A program made the position numbers and the translations under genes. From Bacillota bacterium (GTDB taxonomy: Bacteria; Bacillota; Clostridia; Oscillospirales; Ruminococcaceae), in contig JAEYXR010000072.1 in NCBI GenBank assembly GCA_023431215.1, positions 1 to 47,062 on the forward strand: a stretch of 47,062 nucleotides of DNA, written 5' to 3'. This document shows, one piece after another, positions 1 to 9,345 of this stretch. Numbering within the stretch: position 1 is the stretch's first letter; each line of letters starts with the position of its first letter. The notes beneath the pieces were generated by a model, which searched no databases, had not been told where the DNA came from, and was given only the letters and a program-made list of their open reading frames with translations.

Positions 1-206
1 ATATTTCCCATTGCTGTTTCAAAACCTTCCAGCGCTGACTTTCCGGTTTTTGCTTCAACTATTTCGAATGCACCATATACAATCTTCTGAGCAACACCCT
101 TCTTACCATCAAGCATAATGTTGTTGATAAGACGTGTTACGAGCTTTGAGTTGTAAACAGGGTCAAGCAAAACATCACGTTTTGCAATATTACCTCTTCT
201 TGGCAC
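1..206 (-). CDS. rpsG: 30S ribosomal protein S7 (N-terminal part, runs off the window)
   Basis: This is the 5' part of the gene for ribosomal protein S7, which nucleates assembly of the 30S head by binding the 3' domain of 16S rRNA. The translation begins MPRRGNIAKRDVLLDPVYNS and continues with the RLINNIMLDGKKG segment typical of S7. The start codon is GTG at 206-204, preceded at 215-220 (minus strand) by a consensus AGGAGG. Only 68 codons are present; the rest, and probably fusA and tuf, lie beyond position 1. It follows rpsL on the same strand after 137 bp, the normal str-operon order. Identification is secure; only the length is unknown. Confidence 0.96.
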   Translation of the reverse strand, partial: MPRRGNIAKRDVLLDPVYNSKLVTRLINNIMLDGKKGVAQKIVYGAFEIVEAKTGKSALEGFETAMGN

Positions 207-343
207 TTCGCTTCCCTCCTTCATAAAATGAATTCATAGGTACTCGAAAGCTGAAACTCCCGTTTGTCCAATATAGAGGTAACTATCTATATCATAGCAC
301 CAAATATATTGGCAGATTTGTTTCAAATCATACAGGGAATATC

Positions 344-772
344 TTACTTCGCGGCACCAGCCTTTTTGGGTCTCTTTGCACCGTACTTAGAACGGGCCTG
401 CATTCTCTTAGCAACACCCTGAGCATCCAAAGTACCGCGGATGATGTGGTAACGCACACCAGGCAAGTCCTTTACACGTCCGCCACGAATAAGCACGACG
501 CTGTGTTCCTGCAGGTTGTGACCAACACCGGGGATGTAGGAAGTAACTTCCATTCCGTTGCTGAGCCGGACTCTTGCTACTTTACGGAGCGCAGAGTTAG
601 GCTTTTTAGGGGTGGATGTTCTGATTGCAGTACATACACCTCTCTTTTGAGGGGAATTCTGCTCAATAGCTACGCGCTTCTTGGAGTTCCATCCTCTCAG
701 CAGTGCGGGGGCTGTAGATTTCTTCTCAATAGTCTCACGGCCTTTGCGTACAAGCTGGTTAAAGGTTGGCAT
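344..772 (-). CDS. rpsL: 30S ribosomal protein S12
   Basis: The protein is S12, a decoding-centre protein of the 30S subunit. The 142-residue translation carries the conserved TPKKPNSALRKVARVRLSNG block and the RGGRVKDLPGVRYH block. Both lysines of the streptomycin-resistance hot spots (the K of PKKPNS and the K of RVKDLPG) are present in wild-type form. A short insertion, GWNSKKRVAIEQNSPQ, makes it longer than the E. coli protein (about 124 aa), as in many Clostridia. ATG at 772 has an AGGAGG 5-10 bases upstream. It lies between rpoC and rpsG; a promoter and a GC-rich hairpin of its own lie in the 222-bp gap to rpoC. Confidence 0.98.
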   Translation of the reverse strand: MPTFNQLVRKGRETIEKKSTAPALLRGWNSKKRVAIEQNSPQKRGVCTAIRTSTPKKPNSALRKVARVRLSNGMEVTSYIPGVGHNLQEHSVVLIRGGRVKDLPGVRYHIIRGTLDAQGVAKRMQARSKYGAKRPKKAGAAK

Positions 773-810
773 ATTGCACCTCCTCTATAAAATATTTTTT
801 ATGAAAGCAA

Positions 811-837
811 GGCCCCCCCGGGCGAACCCCGAGGGCC
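811..837 (-). terminator. GC-rich hairpin in the rpsL leader (possible attenuator or rpoC terminator)
   Basis: On the minus strand GGCCCTCGGG can pair with CCCGGGGGGGCC around a short loop, with one G-U pair and a small bulge. The bases after it (TTGCTTTCAT) are a poor U-tract, so this may be an attenuator, a processing hairpin or an imperfect terminator for rpoC. It lies about 40 bases upstream of rpsL and downstream of the rpsL promoter. Confidence 0.5.
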
Positions 838-908
838 CCGCAAAACATAACAAAAGGGTGTAAAAGCGTGATTTTGGGAGCAAATTCACCCAATCTCACC
901 AATTAACT

Positions 909-938
909 ATGATAGCAAACTGCAATTAGTCTTGTCAA
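909..938 (-). promoter_or_regulatory. Sigma-70-type promoter for rpsL-rpsG
   Basis: On the minus strand TTGACA (938-933) is followed after 18 bases by TATCAT (914-909). This predicts a start near 902 and a leader of about 130 nt. It lies between rpoC and rpsL, so rpsL and rpsG can be transcribed independently of rpoBC. Confidence 0.72.
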
Positions 939-994
939 GAACTTTTTAAAAATTTACACAATAGTTTCAAAAGAATTTTGTGAAATTCAGCAGT

Positions 995-3900
995 TTAAAT
1001 CAAGACTGTATCGTCGTCACTGAGGTCGGTATCAAAGTTGAACAGGCTGCCTGCTCCGTTGCCCAGCTCCTCGGTCTTGCTTTCCTTGTAAGATACCATA
1101 CCGGTGCCGGCAGGAATCAGCTTACCGATGATGACGTTCTCCTTCAGACCCTGAAGAGGATCGCTCTTGCCCTTAATGGCAGCATCTGTCAGGACACGGG
1201 TGGTCTCCTGGAAGGATGCAGCGGACATAAAGGAGTCGGTTGCCAGAGACGCCTTGGTAATACCCAGCAGCACAGGACGGGAGAGCGCTTTGACGCGGCT
1301 TCCGCCATCCTCAGCATTGAGACGGTCAATCTCGGCATTGTGTGCCAGGAACTCGGAGCGATCTACCATAGATCCGGGAATGAGGCGGGTATCGCCGGCA
1401 TCCTCAATGCGGACCTTCTTCATCATCTGGCGAACAACAACCTCAATGTGCTTATCGTTGATATCAACACCCTGGGTACGGAATACCATCTGGACTTCCT
1501 TAATGAGGTAGTCCTGAACAGCCAGCTTACCGTTGATAGCCAAAACCTCGCTAGGCTCGGCAGAACCTTCGGTAATAAAGGTACCCTTTTCGATGATATC
1601 GCCTTCCTGCACACGGAGCTTGGAACCAAAGACGATCTGGTGTTCAAACACCTCGCCGGTTTCGTGGTTGGTAACAACGACCATATCCACACCCTTGGCA
1701 TCCTTATCGAAGGAAACCTCACCGCCGCAGTGGGCAATTACCGCCACACTCTTGGGCTTACGGGCCTCAAACAGCTCCTCAACACGGGGAAGACCCTGTG
1801 TAATATCGGCTGCAGAAACCGCGCCGCCAAAGTGGAAGGTACGCATGGTCAGCTGGGTACCGGGTTCACCGATGGACTGAGCCGCAATGATACCAACGGC
1901 TTCACCAATGGCAACAGGCTGGTCGGTGGCAAGGTTTGCACCGTAGCACTTGGCGCAGACGCCGTTTCGGGCCTCACAGTTGATGATGGAGCGAATCTGG
2001 ACGCGTTCAATGCCGGCGGCAATGATCTTTTCGGCGTCTTCATCGGTCATCATCTTCTCGCGGGATACCAGCAGCTCACCGGTGGTGGGGTGGTAAACAT
2101 CATTAGAAACATAACGGCCAACCAGACGCTCGTGCAGGCTCTCAATACTGCGGCCTGCATCGTCCATAATTTCGTAAACCACAATACCCTCATGGGTACC
2201 GCAGTCGCTCTCGCGGATAATAACCTCCTGAGAAACGTCAACCATACGTCGGGTCAGGTAACCGGAGTCAGCGGTACGCAGAGCCGTATCGGCCAGACCC
2301 TTACGGGCGCCTCGAGAGGAGTTGAAGTATTCCAGAATCTTCAGACCTTCACGGTAGTTGGAACGAATGGGAATTTCAATGGCTCGACCGGAGGTGTTTG
2401 CAATCAGACCTCTCATACCGGCCAGCTGACGAATCTGGTCCATAGAACCACGAGCACCGGAGTGTGCCATCATATAGATGGGGTTGTGGGAGTCGAAGTT
2501 CTTTTCCAGAGCAACCTTCACCTTTGCGGTGGTATCGGTCCAGACCTTGATAACACGGTCGTAGCGAACTTCCTCGGAGATAAAGCCGCGGTCGTACTGA
2601 CGGCGGATGTTATCAACTTCCTTCTCGGCTTCGGCAATGTATTCTGCCTTTTGAGGAGGAATGACGGCATCAGAAACAGCAACGGTGATTGCACCCTTGG
2701 TGGAGTATTTAAAGCCCTGAGACTTTACCTGGTCCAGCACCTCGGAGGTGCGGGTTGTGCCGTGCTTTTTGATGCACTTGTCAATGATCTTGGATAGCTG
2801 CTTTTTGGTAACAAGGAAATCAATTTCATAATGGAACAGATTTTCAGGGTTGCTTCTGTCCACAAAGCCCAGATCCTGGGGAATGGGATCGTTGAAAATA
2901 ACACGTCCCACGGTGATATCCACAATACGAGACACCATCTCGCCGTCCACCATCTTCTGGCGGCGCAGCTTGATAGGCGCATGCAGACCAACATCGCCTG
3001 CCTGATAAGCCATCAGAGCTTCGGGGACATCGCGGAACATTTTGCCTGCGCCTTTTTCATCCTCAATAACCATGGTGAGGTAGTAAGAACCCAGAACCAT
3101 GTCCTGAGAAGGAACCGCAACAGGACGGCCGTCAGAGGGCTTGAGGAGGTTGTTTGCAGCCAGCATCAGGAAACGGGCTTCGGTCTGTGCTTCTGCAGAC
3201 AGAGGAACGTGAACAGCCATCTGGTCGCCGTCAAAGTCGGCGTTGTAAGCGGTACATACCAGAGGATGCAGCTTAAGGGCGCGGCCCTCAACCAAAATGG
3301 GCTCAAAAGCCTGAATACCCAGACGATGCAGAGTAGGCGCACGGTTGAGCAGAACGGGGTGATCCTTAATGACGATTTCCAGAGCATCCCAAACTTCCTT
3401 CTGGGAAGCACGCTCTACCATCTTGCGGGCTTTCTTGATGTTTTCGGCAACCTTCAGGTCTACCAAGCGCTTCATAACAAAGGGCTTAAACAGCTCCAGA
3501 GCCATCTCCTTGGGCAGACCCCACTGGTACATCTTCAGCTCGGGGCCGACGACAATAACAGAACGACCGGAGTAGTCAACACGCTTACCCAGCAGGTTCT
3601 GGCGGAAACGTCCCTGCTTACCCTTGAGCATATCGGACAAGGATTTGAGAGGACGGTTGTTGGGGCCGGTGACAGGTCTGCCACGGCGGCCGTTGTCAAT
3701 GAGGGCGTCTACTGCTTCCTGAAGCATACGCTTTTCGTTGCGGACAATGATGTCCGGTGCGCCCAGTTCCAGCAGCTTTTTCAAGCGGTTGTTACGGTTG
3801 ATTACACGGCGGTACAGGTCGTTGAGGTCACTGGTGGCAAAACGTCCGCCATCCAGCTGAACCATAGGACGGATTTCAGGAGGGATGACAGGAAGAACAT

Positions 3901-4582
3901 CCATAATCATCCACTGAGGCTTGTTGCCGGAAAGGCGGAATGCTTCCACCACTTCCAGGCGCTTCAGCAGCTTGGCTTTCTTTTGGCCGGTTGCCTTTTC
4001 CAAGTCAGCCTTAATTTCTTCGGCCAGTGCAGGAATGTCCATTTCCTGGAGCAGCTCCTTAATGGCCTCGGCACCCATACCGGCGCGGAACTCATCTTCG
4101 TAGGCTTCACGCATCTCATAGTATTCCCGCTCGGTGAGTAAGCTGTACTTTTTAAGATTGGTAATACCTGGGTCAATAACAATATAGTTGGCAAAATACA
4201 GTACCTTCTCCAGCAGTCTGGGAGAAAGGTTTAGCAGCAGGCCCATACGGGAGGAGGTGCCCTTAAAGTACCAGATATGGCTTACAGGGGCAGCCAGCTC
4301 AATATGGCCCATACGCTCACGGCGAACCTTGGCGCGGGTTACTTCCACGCCGCAGCGCTCGCACACTTTGCCTTTAAAACGAATACGCTTATATTTACCG
4401 CAATAACATTCCCAGTCTTTGGTTGGTCCAAAGATCTTTTCGCAGAAGAGGCCGTCGCGTTCCGGCTTCAGGGTGCGGTAGTTGATGGTTTCGGGCTTCT
4501 TGACTTCGCCGTAGCTCCATGCCCGGATGCTCTCCGGCGAAGCAAGGCCTATTTTAATGGATTCAAAAACATTAAATTCCAA
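995..4582 (-). CDS. rpoC: DNA-directed RNA polymerase subunit beta'
   Basis: This is the catalytic clamp subunit of RNA polymerase, 1195 residues. The N-terminal zinc ribbon cysteines are C59, C61, C74 and C77. The catalytic magnesium loop NADFDGD is at 447-453. A second cysteine cluster (CGTHEG, then CEARNGVCAKC) follows in the C-terminal half. The length fits the compact Firmicutes form without the large proteobacterial insertion. The start codon is TTG at 4582-4580 (TTG GAA TTT AAT); AGGGGT lies a few bases upstream, and no ATG fits better. Only 17 bp separate it from the rpoB stop, so the two are cotranscribed from the rpoB promoters. Confidence 0.98.
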   Translation of the reverse strand: MEFNVFESIKIGLASPESIRAWSYGEVKKPETINYRTLKPERDGLFCEKIFGPTKDWECYCGKYKRIRFKGKVCERCGVEVTRAKVRRERMGHIELAAPVSHIWYFKGTSSRMGLLLNLSPRLLEKVLYFANYIVIDPGITNLKKYSLLTEREYYEMREAYEDEFRAGMGAEAIKELLQEMDIPALAEEIKADLEKATGQKKAKLLKRLEVVEAFRLSGNKPQWMIMDVLPVIPPEIRPMVQLDGGRFATSDLNDLYRRVINRNNRLKKLLELGAPDIIVRNEKRMLQEAVDALIDNGRRGRPVTGPNNRPLKSLSDMLKGKQGRFRQNLLGKRVDYSGRSVIVVGPELKMYQWGLPKEMALELFKPFVMKRLVDLKVAENIKKARKMVERASQKEVWDALEIVIKDHPVLLNRAPTLHRLGIQAFEPILVEGRALKLHPLVCTAYNADFDGDQMAVHVPLSAEAQTEARFLMLAANNLLKPSDGRPVAVPSQDMVLGSYYLTMVIEDEKGAGKMFRDVPEALMAYQAGDVGLHAPIKLRRQKMVDGEMVSRIVDITVGRVIFNDPIPQDLGFVDRSNPENLFHYEIDFLVTKKQLSKIIDKCIKKHGTTRTSEVLDQVKSQGFKYSTKGAITVAVSDAVIPPQKAEYIAEAEKEVDNIRRQYDRGFISEEVRYDRVIKVWTDTTAKVKVALEKNFDSHNPIYMMAHSGARGSMDQIRQLAGMRGLIANTSGRAIEIPIRSNYREGLKILEYFNSSRGARKGLADTALRTADSGYLTRRMVDVSQEVIIRESDCGTHEGIVVYEIMDDAGRSIESLHERLVGRYVSNDVYHPTTGELLVSREKMMTDEDAEKIIAAGIERVQIRSIINCEARNGVCAKCYGANLATDQPVAIGEAVGIIAAQSIGEPGTQLTMRTFHFGGAVSAADITQGLPRVEELFEARKPKSVAVIAHCGGEVSFDKDAKGVDMVVVTNHETGEVFEHQIVFGSKLRVQEGDIIEKGTFITEGSAEPSEVLAINGKLAVQDYLIKEVQMVFRTQGVDINDKHIEVVVRQMMKKVRIEDAGDTRLIPGSMVDRSEFLAHNAEIDRLNAEDGGSRVKALSRPVLLGITKASLATDSFMSAASFQETTRVLTDAAIKGKSDPLQGLKENVIIGKLIPAGTGMVSYKESKTEELGNGAGSLFNFDTDLSDDDTVLI

Positions 4583-4599
4583 AATGCTACCCCTCTTCC

Positions 4600-7500
4600 T
4601 TATTCATCGCTCAGTACAAAATCGTCAACAAGATCGTCGCTGAGAATAGCGTCTTCATCAAAGATTTCCTCGTCATCGGGGTTTTCTATGGCAAAGCCTT
4701 CATCCAGCTCGGAGCCTACTTCCACGTTGTCTTCCTCAAAGAGAGGTATATCAGCGGGGACCAGGCCCATGTTGTCGTCCTCTTCAAAGTTCTGCTTAAG
4801 GTCGATCTCTTCGCCGTCCTTATCCAGTACCTTAACGTCCAGGGCAAGGCTCTGCAATTCTTTGATCAAAACCTTAAAGGACTCAGGGATACCAGGTGTG
4901 GGTACGTTGAGGCCCTTTACAATAGATTCAAAGGTCTTAACACGACCCACCACGTCATCGGACTTTACAGTCAAAATTTCCTGAAGGGTGTAGGCAGCAC
5001 CGTAAGCTTCCAGTGCCCAAACTTCCATCTCACCAAAACGCTGACCGCCAAACTGCGCCTTACCACCCAGAGGCTGCTGGGTAACCAGCGAGTAAGGGCC
5101 GGTAGAACGGGCATGAATCTTATCGTCAACCAGATGGTGAAGTTTGAGGAAGTACATGTAACCCACCGTTACCCGGTTATCAAAGGGCTCGCCGGTACGT
5201 CCGTCATACAGAACGGTCTTGCCGTCTTCGGGCAGACCGGCCTCACGCAGGGCGTCGCGGATGTCTCCTTCGTGTGCACCGTCGAATACGGGGGTCATTA
5301 CCTTCCAGCCCAGCTCGGAAGCTGCACGGCCCAGGTGGACTTCCAGTACCTGTCCAATGTTCATTCGGGAAGGAACGCCCAGAGGGTTCAGTACAATGTC
5401 CAGAGGACGTCCGTCGGGCAGATAGGGCATATCCTCCTGAGGCAGAATGCGGGAAACAACACCCTTGTTGCCGTGGCGGCCTGCCATCTTATCGCCGACG
5501 CTGATTTTACGCTTTTGTGCGATGTAGCAGCGAACCACCATGTTGACACCGGGAGAGAACTCATCGCAGTTGTCGCTGGTAAATACCTTAACGTCAACAA
5601 TGATGCCGTACTCGCCGTGAGGTACCTTCAGAGAGGTGTCACGGACTTCTCTGGCCTTTTCACCAAAGATAGCCCGGAGCAGGCGCTCCTCTGCGTTTAG
5701 CTCGGTTTCACCCTTGGGGGTAACCTTACCAACCAGAATGTCGCCGGCATGCACCTCAGCACCTACGCGGATAATACCACGCTCATCCAGTTCCTTGAGC
5801 ACATCGTCACCCACGTTGGGAATATCACGGGTGATTTCTTCTGGTCCAAGCTTGGTATCGCGGGCTTCTATCTCATATTCCTCAATGTGAATGGAGGTGT
5901 AAACGTCGTTGCGAACCATTTTTTCGTTGAGCAGAACGGCGTCCTCGTAGTTGTAACCTTCCCAGGTCATAAAACCGATGAGGGCGTTTTTACCCAGGCT
6001 GATTTCACCGTTGCTGGTGGCGGGACCGTCAGCAATTACCTGTCCAACGGTAACATGCTCGCCTTTGTCTACAATGGGGCGCTGATTGGTACAGGTACCC
6101 TGGTTGGAACGCAGGAACTTGATTACTTCGTAGTTGACAAGCTCTCCTTCGTCGGTGCGGATGATGATTTCATCTGCAGACACACGCTCAACAATACCGT
6201 TGTGGCGAGAAAGCAGTACAACGCCTGAGTCCACAGCTGCCTTGTATTCCATACCGGTGCCCACGATGGGAGACTCGGTTTTGATAAGGGGCACAGCCTG
6301 ACGCTGCATGTTGGAACCCATCAGCGCACGGTTGGCGTCGTCGTTTTCCAGGAAGGGAATCATTGCGGTAGCAACAGAAACCACCATCTTGGGAGAAACG
6401 TCCATATAGTCGGCTTTTTCACGGTCAACTTCCTGCACGGTATCGCGGTAACGGACGGTAATCTTCTTGTTGGCAAAACCGCCGTTTTCATCCAAAGGCT
6501 CGTTGGCCTGTGCTACAATATACTCGTCTTCCACATCGGCTGTCATGTACTCAATTTCATCCAGTACACAGCCGGTGGCTTTATCTACACGGCGGTAGGG
6601 AGCTTCCACAAAGCCGTATTCGTTAATTTTTGCAAAGGTTGCAAGGTAAGAAATCAAACCGATGTTGGGACCTTCCGGGGTCTCAATGGGGCACATACGG
6701 CCGTAGTGGCTGTAGTGAACGTCACGAACCTCAAATCCGGCGCGGTCACGGCTCAAACCACCGGGGCCCAGGGCAGAAAGACGACGCTTATGAGTCAGCT
6801 CTGCAAGGGGGTTGGTCTGATCCATGAACTGGCTCAAGGGAGAAGAACCAAAGAATTCCTTAATAGCGGCCACAACAGGACGGATATTAATCAGTGCCTG
6901 AGGCGTAACAGACTCAATATCCTGTGCCTGAGTGGTCATACGCTCACGGATGACACGCTCCATACGGCTGAAGCCGATGCGGAACTGGTTCTGCAGCAGC
7001 TCGCCTACGCTGCGGATACGGCGGTTGCCCAGATGGTCAATGTCGTCGGTGGTACCGATGTCGTAATGCAGGCAGCACATATAGTTGATGGATGCAAAGA
7101 TATCGGTCTTGCGGATGTATTTGGGAATCAGCTCGTCAATGCGGGCAGCAATGGCAGCTTTCTGCTCTTCTTCACTCTGGCAGGTTTCCAAAATTTCTTT
7201 TAAAACGTCAAAACGAACTTTTTCGTTTACACCCAGGCCTGTGCAGTCATAAGATACAAACTTACGGATATCCACCATGCCGTTGCTGATGATCTTCAGC
7301 TCACGGTCGGGAATTTCAACGTATGCGGTGTCGACGCCCTTGTCCTCAATGAAGTGAGCCTTCTCACGGGTAATGACCTCTCCTGCCTCGGCAATAATCT
7401 CACCGGTCATGGGGTCGGCAATGGGGCGGGTCAGGGTACGGCCGTTGAGGCGGGTAGCAAGACCCAGCTTTTTGTTGTACTTATAGCGGCCCACGCGGGA

Positions 7501-8373
7501 AAGGTCGTAGCGGCGGGCGTCAAACAGCAGCTGAGCCAGATGCTTGACGGCACTGTCCATTGTGGGGGGCTCGCCGGGACGCAGCTTGCGGTAAACCTCA
7601 AGAATGGCCTCGTCACCGGTCATTTCGTTGTCCTTGGCGGCAATGGTTTTTACCAGATACTCGTCCTCACCAAACACCTCAAAAATCTCTTCGTCGGTGC
7701 CGCGCAAGGGGGTAAGAGCATTCATAATATCGGCATTAATCTGCTCTATGGTAACATCGTCGCGAATACGCAGCATGGCACGGATAAAGGTGGTAATGGG
7801 CAGCTTGCGGTTTTTATCAATGCGTACACTGAACACGTCGGAGGAGTCTGTGTCATACTCCAGCCAGGCGCCGCGGTTGGGGATAATGGTAGATTCAAAC
7901 AATTTTTTACCGGCGTTGTCAAACTTGCTGTCAAAATAAACACCGGGGGAACGAACCAACTGAGAAACGATAACACGCTCAGCACCATTAATAATAAAGG
8001 TACCGGCATCTGTCATCAGGGGGAAATCACCCATGAAGATGTCTTGCTCTTTAACCTCACCAGTTTCTTTGTTAAGCAAGCTGGCGCGGACACGCAGGGG
8101 GGCAGCGTAGGTGGTGTCGCGCTCTTTGCACTCGGCAATGGAGTACTTGGGCTTATCTTCCAGGCGATAGTCGATGAAATCCAGGACCAGGTTTCCCTGA
8201 TAGTCGGTGATAGAGGAGATGTCCTTAAAAACCGCCTTCAATCCTTCTTCGAGAAACCATTTGTATGAATTTTTCTGCACTTCGATCAGGTTTGGCATTT
8301 CCAAAACCTCGTCGATACGGGCAAAACTCATACGGGTATTTTTACCCAGCTGGACAGGCTTCACATTAACCAT
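4600..8373 (-). CDS. rpoB: DNA-directed RNA polymerase subunit beta
   Basis: This is the beta subunit of RNA polymerase, which forms the pincer opposite beta' and the rifampicin pocket. The rifampicin region has the form SSPLSQFMDQTNPL followed by THKRRLSALGPGGL, with the usual Asp, His and Ser at the common resistance positions, so a rifampicin-sensitive allele is predicted. MAGRHGNKGVVS, near the active site, is intact. The C-terminus has an acidic extension ending in SDE. I place the start at the ATG at 8373 (MVNVKPVQLG), because GGAG lies 11 bases upstream. A GTG 12 bases further upstream (8385) stays in frame but has no spaced ribosome-binding site. The gene before it is lysO rather than the usual rplJ-rplL. 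Confidence 0.98.
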   Translation of the reverse strand: MVNVKPVQLGKNTRMSFARIDEVLEMPNLIEVQKNSYKWFLEEGLKAVFKDISSITDYQGNLVLDFIDYRLEDKPKYSIAECKERDTTYAAPLRVRASLLNKETGEVKEQDIFMGDFPLMTDAGTFIINGAERVIVSQLVRSPGVYFDSKFDNAGKKLFESTIIPNRGAWLEYDTDSSDVFSVRIDKNRKLPITTFIRAMLRIRDDVTIEQINADIMNALTPLRGTDEEIFEVFGEDEYLVKTIAAKDNEMTGDEAILEVYRKLRPGEPPTMDSAVKHLAQLLFDARRYDLSRVGRYKYNKKLGLATRLNGRTLTRPIADPMTGEIIAEAGEVITREKAHFIEDKGVDTAYVEIPDRELKIISNGMVDIRKFVSYDCTGLGVNEKVRFDVLKEILETCQSEEEQKAAIAARIDELIPKYIRKTDIFASINYMCCLHYDIGTTDDIDHLGNRRIRSVGELLQNQFRIGFSRMERVIRERMTTQAQDIESVTPQALINIRPVVAAIKEFFGSSPLSQFMDQTNPLAELTHKRRLSALGPGGLSRDRAGFEVRDVHYSHYGRMCPIETPEGPNIGLISYLATFAKINEYGFVEAPYRRVDKATGCVLDEIEYMTADVEDEYIVAQANEPLDENGGFANKKITVRYRDTVQEVDREKADYMDVSPKMVVSVATAMIPFLENDDANRALMGSNMQRQAVPLIKTESPIVGTGMEYKAAVDSGVVLLSRHNGIVERVSADEIIIRTDEGELVNYEVIKFLRSNQGTCTNQRPIVDKGEHVTVGQVIADGPATSNGEISLGKNALIGFMTWEGYNYEDAVLLNEKMVRNDVYTSIHIEEYEIEARDTKLGPEEITRDIPNVGDDVLKELDERGIIRVGAEVHAGDILVGKVTPKGETELNAEERLLRAIFGEKAREVRDTSLKVPHGEYGIIVDVKVFTSDNCDEFSPGVNMVVRCYIAQKRKISVGDKMAGRHGNKGVVSRILPQEDMPYLPDGRPLDIVLNPLGVPSRMNIGQVLEVHLGRAASELGWKVMTPVFDGAHEGDIRDALREAGLPEDGKTVLYDGRTGEPFDNRVTVGYMYFLKLHHLVDDKIHARSTGPYSLVTQQPLGGKAQFGGQRFGEMEVWALEAYGAAYTLQEILTVKSDDVVGRVKTFESIVKGLNVPTPGIPESFKVLIKELQSLALDVKVLDKDGEEIDLKQNFEEDDNMGLVPADIPLFEEDNVEVGSELDEGFAIENPDDEEIFDEDAILSDDLVDDFVLSDE

Positions 8374-8467
8374 CCGCGCACTCACTCCGTTTCATCTATT
8401 TTCACCATAAACTAATACAACAGATTATGCTACAAATTTTGTCAGTTTATACCAAAAGCACGAGAGT

Positions 8468-8495
8468 ATTATCGTGAATTTTACGCTATTGACAA
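8468..8495 (-). promoter_or_regulatory. Second, downstream promoter for rpoBC (P2)
   Basis: On the minus strand TTGTCA (8495-8490) and GATAAT (8473-8468) are 16 bases apart. This is a weaker match than the upstream promoter but is correctly oriented and 95 bp before the rpoB start. Confidence 0.5.
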
Positions 8496-8535
8496 GCATC
8501 CATAGGCATAATTGTCCATTATGATACAGTATAAT

Positions 8536-8564
8536 ATTATATTACAGCGTTTAAAGACTGTCAA
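8536..8564 (-). promoter_or_regulatory. Consensus sigma-70 promoter for rpoBC (P1)
   Basis: On the minus strand a perfect TTGACA (8564-8559) is followed after exactly 17 bases by a perfect TATAAT (8541-8536). The predicted start is near 8529, giving a leader of about 155 nt before rpoB. Confidence 0.88.
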
Positions 8565-8595
8565 GAAATTTATTTTTAAATTTTTACCAACTACG

Positions 8596-8631
8596 CAAAG
8601 CCCCAAAATCCAATGGGATTTTAGAGCTTTG
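8596..8631 (-). terminator. Probable terminator of the lysO genes
   Basis: CAAAGC and GCTTTG close a hairpin with an inner AAAATCC/GGATTTT stem and a short loop. It lies between the lysO stop and the rpoB promoter. The following minus-strand tail is AT-rich but not a clean U-run. Confidence 0.5.
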
Positions 8632-8739
8632 TATATTTATTCATTATTCTTGTGTTTTTGTGAATATCATTGCTTCTCTTTTAATTTTTTTCTTTTCTGT
8701 ACACAGGGCTGTACTCCAACAGCATCCTGTTGTTTTTTT

Positions 8740-9345
8740 CTAGCTGAAAAGCTGATACAGCAGCGGTACCACCACAGGCACCATCATAGAGCAGCACACA
8801 CCGGTTATTACCGCAACTGCGCCGGTGGCCTCGTCGGTAGACTTTACAATAATGGGCAGTGTGGTATCCATGGATGTCGCACCTCCGGGAGCTATGGCGG
8901 GCAGCTTGCCAAACACCTTTGCCACAATGGGAATCACCATCAACGCCATCAGTTCACGCACCACATTGGTAAGGAATGCCAGGGTGGCTATTCTGGCACC
9001 TGCCATATCCTTCAGCAGCACTGCCGAGATGCTATACCACCCAAATCCGGCTGATACAGCTGCACTTTCGCCCATGGGCATGCCAATCACCCAGCCAATG
9101 AGGATGCCGCCCAACACCGACCCTACCGCAACGCCCAACGGCAGCAGCAGAATTTTGAAGCCGTGGCTGCGTAGCTTGCCAATAAGCGATTTATCACTGC
9201 CCATCTCAATGCCTACTGCCAGCACCAAAAAGTTTAGCGCCCATCCAAGGAGGGTACTGTCGGCCATTTCTACAATGGCAGGGTCAAACCAAAAACGGCC
9301 GCATACAATACCAGCCGCAAGGCTGGCCAAAATCACTATTATCAT
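8740..9345 (-). CDS. lysO: Lysine exporter LysO, C-terminal half (separate gene)
   Basis: This 201-residue, very hydrophobic protein matches the C-terminal two thirds of the LysO (YbjE, DUF340) lysine exporter. Recognisable segments are FLVLAVGIEMGSDKSL, SAGFGWYSISAVLL and GGATSMDTTLP. In E. coli one gene encodes the whole of about 300 aa; here it is split. The start is ATG at 9345, overlapping the TGA of the preceding half-gene by four bases (ATGA) with an AGGAGG just upstream, so the two are translationally coupled. A longer open frame extends upstream to 9774, but that extension is out of frame with the true N-terminal gene. Lysine specificity is inferred from the family. Confidence 0.85.
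   Translation of the reverse strand: MIIVILASLAAGIVCGRFWFDPAIVEMADSTLLGWALNFLVLAVGIEMGSDKSLIGKLRSHGFKILLLPLGVAVGSVLGGILIGWVIGMPMGESAAVSAGFGWYSISAVLLKDMAGARIATLAFLTNVVRELMALMVIPIVAKVFGKLPAIAPGGATSMDTTLPIIVKSTDEATGAVAVITGVCCSMMVPVVVPLLYQLFS

Larger units (their letters stand above)
8374..8739. other. Intergenic region between lysO and rpoB
   Basis: This 366-bp gap holds no credible gene. It contains two minus-strand promoters for rpoB and a hairpin that probably ends lysO transcription. The rest is AT-rich, without other recognisable structure. Confidence 0.7.

Noticed and set aside
980..2797. A 605-codon open frame on the plus strand opposite rpoC, and similar long frames at 2831-4141 and 7354-8268
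   Set aside because: These are antisense to rpoC and rpoB, lack ribosome-binding sites and family motifs, and arise from codon bias of the highly expressed genes on the other strand.
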